A model generated the notes under the pieces. That model was not told where the DNA came from, did no database searches, and was given only the letters and a program-made list of their open reading frames with translations. From Symbiodinium sp. CCMP2592 (lineage: Eukaryota > Sar > Dinophyceae > Suessiales > Symbiodiniaceae): a DNA stretch of 64,000 nucleotides. The DNA lies in contig CAJNDT010006135.1 in the NCBI GenBank assembly GCA_905221615.1, forward strand, positions 1,836,089 through 1,900,088, written 5' to 3'. Positions 58,602-64,000 of this stretch are shown here, piece by piece (the stretch's first letter is position 1; every line of letters begins with the position of its first letter). Position numbers and translations under genes: made by a program.

Positions 58602-58648
58602 CAGTGCATTGCGAATTCAACGGACGCTTGATGCTTTGGCAAAGTCGC

Positions 58649-58660
58649 AAAAAAAAAAAT
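58649..58660 (+). other. LINE 3' poly(A) tail
   Basis: Run of 11 A residues right after the LINE, consistent with target-primed insertion. Directly after it is a half family K palindrome (58662-58722). Confidence 0.75.
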
Positions 58661-58661
58661 A

Positions 58662-58722
58662 TTAAGGGTATATACCTAGGGGTCCTTATTAGGGGTCCCT
58701 CCTTTTACCCTTTGACATGAAG
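58662..58722. mobile_element. Half family K palindrome after the LINE
   Basis: TATTAAGGGTATATACCTAGG to CCCTCCTTTTACCCTTTG matches one K arm. The other arm is not next to the LINE 5' end, so the LINE did not simply split a K copy. Confidence 0.6.
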
Positions 58723-58749
58723 GTGCAGGGTTCAAGGAATTAGCTCTGG

Positions 58750-58855
58750 ACCGCAGAGGGCCCATATATACTATCATCATGGAGTTAGGTCCCCAAAGAC
58801 AGGTGTTTAGGGACCTCGTTTCATGATAATGGTAGTGTATATGGACCCTCTCGGG
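58750..58855. mobile_element. MITE-like palindrome, family C relative
   Basis: 'ccgCAGAGGGCCCATATATACTA' mirrors 'tagtgtatatggaccctctcggg'; 'aggtccccaaa' faces 'tttagggacct'. Confidence 0.6.
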
Positions 58856-58954
58856 ACACTGGGAATTAGGGATAAGCTTGCTTTTCTCAAGGACACCTAT
58901 TCAAAGGTTTAGTCTCCTGGGCAACCGCCGCAGGACCCCAAAAACTCAACTCTA

Positions 58955-59078
58955 CTTAAAGGATCGTTGGACTTAGTAAATAGGGTCATGAATAAAGTAG
59001 CTCTGTTTAGAAATGCTTATATCTCTACGTAAGGTAGCTATAACCATACTTACTGTACTAAGTCCCATGATGCCCCCC
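58955..59078. mobile_element. Degenerate family A2 palindrome
   Basis: 'CTTAAAGGATCGTTGGACTTAGTAAA' faces 'tactaagtcccatgatgcc'. TA precedes it. Confidence 0.5.
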
Positions 59079-59107
59079 CAAAAAGGAACCCTTATAGATC
59101 CCTTGAA

Positions 59108-59290
59108 AAGGAACTCCTACAAGCCCTAATCCCTAAGCCCTAAACCCCTAAACCCTAAACCTTAAACCCCTAAACCCCTAAACCCCTAAACCCTAAACCC
59201 CTAAACCCTAAACCCCTAAACCCCTAAGCCCTAAACGCCTAACCCCCTAAGCACTAAACCCTAAACCCCTAAACCCTAAACCCTAAACCC
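59108..59290. repeat. Long CCCCTAAA tract
   Basis: About 24 CCCTAAA or CCCCTAAA units. It abuts a unique island (59291-59345) that is open on the minus strand (LQKRLTRAEEQEQALLCM). Confidence 0.8.
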
Positions 59291-59399
59291 ATGCAGAGCA
59301 GAGCCTGCTCCTGCTCTTCAGCGCGAGTGAGGCGCTTCTGAAGTCTCTCTACGTACCTCAGAAGCGGTTCCTTAAGGGTCCCAAGTACTCCCTGTTATG

Positions 59400-59732
59400 G
59401 GGCTTTGGGGGCATTTTTGGTTCTTTTAAGGACTTATAAGTACCATAACCCCAATTAGGGTCCCTTTTAGGGTGCTTATAAGTCTACTTCCTACCTACTT
59501 ACTAAGTCCCCCGACCCTCCAAGCAGAAGCGGTTTATTTGAAGGGGCAGACGACTTGGTACGTGTTCTTCAAGGGCTCCTTGAAGGGATCTATAGGGAGG
59601 GATCTATGGGGTTTAGGGTCTCGGGTCTGCTTGGAGGGGCAGGGGGCTTAGCAAATAGGCTATAAGTAGAGTCATAAGTACCCTTAACGGAGTTACCCCA
59701 GTTATAACCCTGTCTTATAACCTACTTACTCC
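59400..59732. mobile_element. Two damaged family A palindromes
   Basis: 59400-59523 keeps the family A right arm (CCCCCGACCCTCCAAG) but its left arm has diverged. 59630-59732 is an A2 copy starting CTTGGAGGGGCAGGGG that lacks its right tip. Confidence 0.6.
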
Positions 59733-59815
59733 AACTGCAGGTGTCGCGAGAAGTCCTTACCAGGAAGAGCTTAGGGTTGGGGCCTCGGTGTTGAACCTTT
59801 AGGGTTTACCTGCAT

Positions 59816-59905
59816 CCGAAAAGACCTACCTTGTAGGGGTCCGTATTAGGGTTGCTGTATATATATATATATATATATATATAGTTCCTTAAGTAGGTCT
59901 TTTGG
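59816..59905. mobile_element. Palindrome with a (TA)n core
   Basis: AAAAGACCTACCTTGTAGG faces 'ttaaGTAGGTCTTTT', enclosing a 26-bp TA run (59857-59882). Confidence 0.65.
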
Positions 59906-60054
59906 GCCGCCGGTAGGGTTAGGATTTAGGGTTTGCGGATTAGCATGCAGGATGGCTTTAGGGACTAGGATGGCTTAGGGCTTTGGGGTTTAATACGGGC
60001 TTTGGCGACATTCCTAAGATAGCACTGCAAGTATATGAGCTCCCAACCTGCGAT

Positions 60055-60170
60055 CCATATGGGAGTTTCCGAAAATTAGGGGTACCTTAGTTTGGGGTCC
60101 TTATAATAAGGATCCTACTATTTAGGGTACTATATTATAGGGTCCCCTATTTTCGGAAACTCCCATATGG
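60055..60170. mobile_element. MITE-like palindrome, family D, near perfect
   Basis: CCATATGGGAGTTTCCGAAAA mirrors TTTTCGGAAACTCCCATATGG. Confidence 0.75.
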
Positions 60171-60249
60171 GTGCCTCAAAAGCAAGGGACGCACAATGAT
60201 CACAGATTTGGGCGCCTCTGTCAGGTCCAAGGTTCAGGGGTCTGTAATC

Positions 60250-60305
60250 ATGGTTTAGGGTTTAGGGTTTAGGGGGTTTAGGTTTTAGGGTTTAGGGTTT
60301 CGGGT
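60250..60305. repeat. Interstitial TTTAGGG tract
   Basis: About seven TTTAGGG units. The unique island after it (60310-60395) is open on both strands. Confidence 0.65.
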
Positions 60306-60395
60306 TACTGTAATCACAGTATCCGCTACTCGGGCTGCACAGCTCTCAAGGTTATCTCGTCACGCAATCTCACTGGCCTCCCACGAACTCACAGT

Positions 60396-60517
60396 CCCAG
60401 ACCCCCCAAAAGGTCTAGAAAGTGGATCCCCTAATTTCGGGCCCTATACTACTAAGGCTACTTGAAAGTAACCCCCCATTGAGGGATCTACTTTTTGGAT
60501 CCTCCCGGGGGTCTGGG
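60396..60517. mobile_element. MITE-like palindrome, family O
   Basis: CCCAGACCCCCCAAAAGG faces 'CCTCCCGGGGGTCTGGG'; inner 'tctagaaagtggatcccc' and 'gggatctactttttgga' pair. Confidence 0.65.
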
Positions 60518-60589
60518 GTAGGATATTGGATTATCTAAGCCCCAAAGTTCACAGGTGATCTACTAATGATCAACCCCTAAGTTATGAAG

Positions 60590-61140
60590 CCTCTACCCTA
60601 CCCTAAGGCTCCGAAAGGGGTCATGGGCTTTCTGGGGAAAGGGTTTGGGCTTTGGGGGCTAAGGTTTGGGATCTCACAACGAGGGTCCAGGAGCCTTAGG
60701 GTAGACCCTAAACCAACCATGAACTCTGAACCCTAAGCTAACCCTGAACCCTAAACCAACCATAAGACCTAAACCCTAAAGCAGCCCTTACTATGTATGC
60801 TTAGGGGCTGAGTACCCTGGCCGAAAGAATGTTAAGCTTTTCAACCATAGTCAGGTCATATAGGCCCAAAAAGGTTATGTATAGGCCTCTAGGTCAAGAT
60901 CCCAATATCCCTGAACTGAGGAGTATACCTGAAATTAAAGAGGTCTTAACATTATGGTTTCAAGTATAGTCCGTAATTAAGGGGTATTGGGGTTTCTTAA
61001 ACCCTAAACCCTATAAACCCTCTCGATCCCTTATAGATCCCTTAAAGGGCCCCTTAAGGATCCCTTTTATAGGAACCCTAGCTATTCCTTAATTAAGGGG
61101 TCTTCCTAAACCCTAAACCGTAAACCCTAAACCCAACGGT
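60590..61140. repeat. Mixed repeats, no gene seen
   Basis: Holds 'ctaaggctccgaaaggggtcatgggctttctgggg' palindrome fragments (also at 1300 and 11900), a family J-like palindrome (60898-60992: CCCAATATCCCTGAA and AATTAAGGGGTATTGGGG), and CCCTAAA units. Confidence 0.45.
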
Positions 61141-61243
61141 CAAGAGAAGCAAAGGTTTCGTCCGAATTGCAAGGCGATGACCGGGCTTTCCGCGCGAACG
61201 CCGGAGGCCAAAATGCGGCGCAAGACCTGGCACGGTTTAGGGT

Positions 61244-61480
61244 TTAGGGTTTAGGGTAGGGTTTAGGGTTTAGGGACGGCGTTCTATAGAGTTCAAGGTT
61301 TCGGGTTTCTACAGGGTTCTATAGGGTTCAAGGTTTAGGGTATCTAAAGGGCTCTATAGAGTTCAAGGTTTCGGGTTTCTATAGGGTTCTATAGGGTTCA
61401 AAGTGTAGGGTATCTATAGGGCTCTATAAGGTTCAAGGTTTAGGGGTTTTATAGGGTTCAAGGTTTAGATTAGGGTTTCT
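61244..61480. repeat. Tandem 'ctatagggttcaaggtttaggg' repeats
   Basis: Six or more direct units of about 35 bp that mix 'ctatagggttc' with 'aaggtttaggg'; the unit probably grew from TTTAGGG repeats. Confidence 0.7.
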
Positions 61481-61720
61481 ATAGGGTTCCAAGGTTGTAT
61501 GGAAATCCCAATATCCGTGACTTAGGGAATATAGACCTTAAATGACCGGGGCCTTAATAGTATGGCTTAAGTATATTCCCGATTAGATTTCTCTGGTTCT
61601 ACAGGGTTCTATAGGGTGAGCCTGCAGCTCATCATGGAGCACCTCCGCCTACTCATGGAGGGGCCGGGACGGCCAGGGCCAGTAGCAGGAGCAACTTGAG
61701 GTTCGCCTGTTCGTTCCATA

Positions 61721-61943
61721 CCCAAATTCTTGGGAGGATCCAAAAAGTAGATGGGTTACTATAAAGTAGCCTTAGTAGTATAGGGCCCCAAATTAAGGGA
61801 TCTACTTTCTAGATCCTCCCGGGGGTCTGGGTATGTGGATGGTTGTCAAAATTAGGATGCTTTTTGGGTCCCTATTGTAATACGGCACCTATATTTAGGG
61901 TAACCCAAAACAGGGACCATAATTTTGACAAGTGCCCATATGT
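61721..61943. mobile_element. Adjacent family O and family E palindromes
   Basis: 61721-61831 is O (CCCAAATTCTTGGGAGGATCC and GGATC/CTCCCGGGGGTCTGGG) with TA at 61719-61720 and 61832-61833. 61834-61943 is E (TGTGGATGGTTGTCAAAATT and AATTTTGACAAGTGCCCATA). Confidence 0.7.
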
Positions 61944-62039
61944 AGTATAGAGTCTAAGGTTTAGGGATTTGGGCTAAAGGTTTAGGGTTTTGCAGACGTT
62001 AAGTGTAGTTGGGGTCAATGACCTAGGGCTTGAAACCAT

Positions 62040-62470
62040 TCAAAGTGTTGCTAGTACTTCGTTTGCTATCTTCTGCTGAAACTTTGTCAGAGGATACGTG
62101 ATACAGCCAATCCCGATCCATGACCTTAGCCACACGACCGGGCAAGCGTTTGGAGCCAACGCCCAGGTCAGGAAGAGGGAGGCAGACCTCTTTGTTAGTG
62201 CAGCAGCCGAGCTCGCAAAAGTGGGGCGGATCTCGGGGCGATTGATGCCGCTCGAAACCAATACAACGATGTGCCGCCGCTTGTGTTTATCTTTTCTCCA
62301 CAGGTCTGAGAACTCCTTCAATCGGAAGCGTGCTTCGGATACTCATTCGCCTCCACTGGCGGCTGACCCTAAACCCTTAACCCTATGATTTCGAAGTCAT
62401 CGAACAGCACGGAGATCAAGGCATCTCGAAGTTTCTTCACAGAGCTTTTCGTCATGCTGGCTTTACAGAG
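62040..62470. other. Unique stretch with open frames on both strands
   Basis: About 330 bp without repeats. The plus frame 62098-62388 (96 codons; ANAQVRKREADLFVSAAAEL) and the minus frame 62040-62321 (93 codons) are both open. On the minus strand 62385-62455 also looks exon-like (KLRDALISVLFDDFEI before GGGTTAAGGG). No family recognised. Confidence 0.35.
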
Positions 62471-62691
62471 TTCTACAGGGTTTTGTATGGCTCAAATTAC
62501 AATGACTTAAAGGGCTCTATCGGGGGGAGCCAGGAGTTTTATGTGTGAGGTTGTATCGAGTCTGATAGGGTCTTACAGGGTTTGACATGACTTTTTAGAT
62601 AAGGTTTGTTCAGTGGTTTGTAGGGTTGGGGTGTTGAGTAATTTAGGGTGGGTGTATGTTAAGCAAAAGATGTCTATAAGGCATTTCTTAC

Positions 62692-62913
62692 TTGAAGGGC
62701 CAGGGGACGTAGTAAGTGGGTTATAAATAGGGTTATACTTGGGATAACTCCATGTAGGGAACTTATAACTGCACTTATTACCTACTTGCTAAGAAGTAGA
62801 CCCTGAACCCTAAACCCCATAGATCCCTTTAGGGAACCCTATAGATCCCTTTAAGGAACCCTTTAAGAACCGGTTTTATAACTCTACTTACCAGGTCCCC
62901 TGGACCTCTAAGC
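62692..62913. mobile_element. Family A2 palindrome plus composite tail
   Basis: 62692-62795 is an A2 copy without its right tip. It is followed by the same 'accctaaaccccatagatccct...aaggaaccctttaagaacc' and A2 right end found at 22684-22785. Confidence 0.55.
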
Positions 62914-62972
62914 AGGGCTTATTTCGGAAGTCAAGGGTTTAGGGGTTTAGCGTGGGGGTTTAGGGTTGCCCC

Positions 62973-63076
62973 AAGGGTCCAAAGGACCCAATAATTAGTA
63001 CCGCTTTTAGGATAGTAGTTATGTAGGTTGGGTATTTGGAGAGTGTATGATTATGAGGTACTTGGACCCTTGGGGT
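62973..63076. mobile_element. Palindrome, family F/G relative
   Basis: 'GCCCCAAGGGTCCAAAGGACC' faces 'GTACTTGGACCCTTGGGGTT'. A matching diverged copy is near 3295-3400. Confidence 0.6.
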
Positions 63077-63141
63077 TGGAAAGCTTTCAACAGACCCTGT
63101 AAAAAAGGTCCATCAACAAACTGCAGAAAACACTGATCATA

Positions 63142-63238
63142 CGGTTGATGATCTAAATCCTACCCATAATCGGGAATACACAATGATTCCCATAGTTTAG
63201 GGTCCTTAAGGTAATGCAGGATTTATATCATCAGCCCG
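63142..63238. mobile_element. MITE-like palindrome, family B
   Basis: CGGTTGATGATCTAAATCC faces GGATTTATATCATCAGCCCG. TA precedes it. Confidence 0.65.
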
Positions 63239-63328
63239 AACAACCTAAAACCCACTAGATCTTTTACATGAACCCCTTACAGGTGCCCTTATAGATCCCC
63301 TTTTTAGGAAGCCCGTAAAGGTACCCCA

Positions 63329-63460
63329 CTTGGAGGGTCGGGGGACTTAGTAACTGGTTATTTTAGGGACTTATAAGTACCATAGCCCCAATTAGGGTCC
63401 CTTTTAGGGTACTTATAAGTCTACTTACTAACTACTTACTAAGTCCCCCGACCCCCCAAG
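63329..63460. mobile_element. MITE-like palindrome, family A, recent
   Basis: 132 bp, essentially identical to 48235-48366 (one A/C difference in 'ataagtmtacttac'). Confidence 0.8.
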
Positions 63461-63545
63461 TATAGATCCCCTGATAGATCCCTTTAAAGGAGCCCTTATA
63501 GATCCCTTTAAAGGTATCCCATCAATCATACTCCCGCCCGTAGAC

Positions 63546-63634
63546 ATGAAAAGGCGCCTCTCGCATCCGCGCGAGGTCTTGCTCTCGGAGCGCTTCGGAG
63601 AGGGCACGGACCACCACCCGAAGCTTCCTCAGCT
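63546..63634 (-). other. Possible exon in a GC-rich island
   Basis: The minus strand is open after CTGAG (KLRVVVRALSEALREQDLAR). 'acccgaagcttcctcagctca' at its 5' edge is repeated at 63919-63939, with the same following 'ggggattta', so the edge has been duplicated. Confidence 0.3.
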
Positions 63635-63712
63635 CAGGGTCTGGGGATTTAAGGTTTAATTAGGGTTTAGGGTTTAAGGTTTAGGATTTAGGGTTTAGGA
63701 TTTAATTTAGGT

Positions 63713-63812
63713 TAGAAGGGGCCCCCACCCTGTAATAGCGACTATAAGGATTCTATTAAGGCCCTATAATACTCCTACTATACCACTATTACAGGCTGGG
63801 GGCCCCTTCTAA
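63713..63812. mobile_element. MITE-like palindrome, family H
   Basis: TTAGAAGGGGCCCCCACCCTG faces CAGGCTGGGGGCCCCTTCTAA, near perfect over about 25 bp. Confidence 0.75.
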
Positions 63813-63835
63813 GGTTTAGGGTTTAGGGAGCTAAG

Positions 63836-64000
63836 CCAGTGGCTCCATATACTCTACCATTATGGAACGAGGTCCCCAAAGCCATGACATGGATGGTCGT
63901 TTGGGATCTAATTCCATTACCCGAAGCTTCCTCAGCTCATGGTTTGGGGATTTAGGGCTTTTGGGCGGTAGGGTTTAGGATTTGGGGTTTAAGCTTCAAG
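63836..64000. other. Truncated family C palindrome and repeats
   Basis: 'GTGGCTCCATATACTCTACC...tggatggtcgtttgggatctaattccatta' is a C copy cut off at 63918, where the duplicated 'acccgaagcttcctcagctca' begins. TTTAGGG-like units follow to the window end. Confidence 0.5.

Noticed and set aside
58662..58722. LINE as a simple insertion into a family K palindrome
   Set aside because: The other K half is not found at the LINE 5' side, and the 5' truncation prevents defining a target duplication.

Overview
The window looks like nuclear DNA of a dinoflagellate. No host gene can be followed from end to end. Plant/alveolate-type telomere-like repeats (TTTAGGG/CCCTAAA) occur as short interstitial tracts in both orientations almost everywhere. 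Between them lie 80-140 bp palindromic elements. The two coding elements have the style of dinoflagellate retroelements: a copia-type element with glycine/lysine-rich Gag and many accessory domains, and a LINE with C2H2 fingers. The organism call is an inference from this style; no rRNA, tRNA or spliced-leader gene was seen to confirm it.

Layout. 1-26181: telomere-like tracts, simple repeats and many MITE-like palindromes (named here families A to Q), with short unique islands between them. 26182-42795: a K-family palindrome split by a GC-rich insert, which is itself split by a 15.9-kb LTR retrotransposon (26406-42309) on the minus strand. 42796-55140: more palindromes and tracts, including an F palindrome split by a 1.24-kb element that carries ten short palindromes. 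55151-58659: a 5'-truncated LINE on the plus strand, whose reverse transcriptase is interrupted by a 766-bp insertion. 58660-64000: the same repeat landscape.

The LTR element has two identical 248-bp LTRs starting TG and ending CA, a CCCCC flank on both sides, and a primer-binding site of initiator-tRNA type. It has four long ORFs in two overlapping pairs. ORF1/ORF2 give Gag, aspartic protease, integrase, a methyltransferase-like segment, reverse transcriptase and RNase H. ORF3/ORF4 give a second accessory polyprotein with a segment like Tpt1/KptA, a zinc-binding module, an endonuclease/exonuclease/phosphatase (EEP) fold, one membrane segment and a coiled coil. In each pair the downstream frame is -1, and the frame change falls inside a recognisable domain.

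Many palindromes are flanked by TA or TTA, and several sit inside other palindromes, so insertion order can be read. Unique islands of about 45-110 bp, many abutting a GTTTAGGG or CCCTAAAC tract, could be small exons of an intron-rich gene. Their reading phases do not chain and both strands are often open, so this is only a hypothesis.
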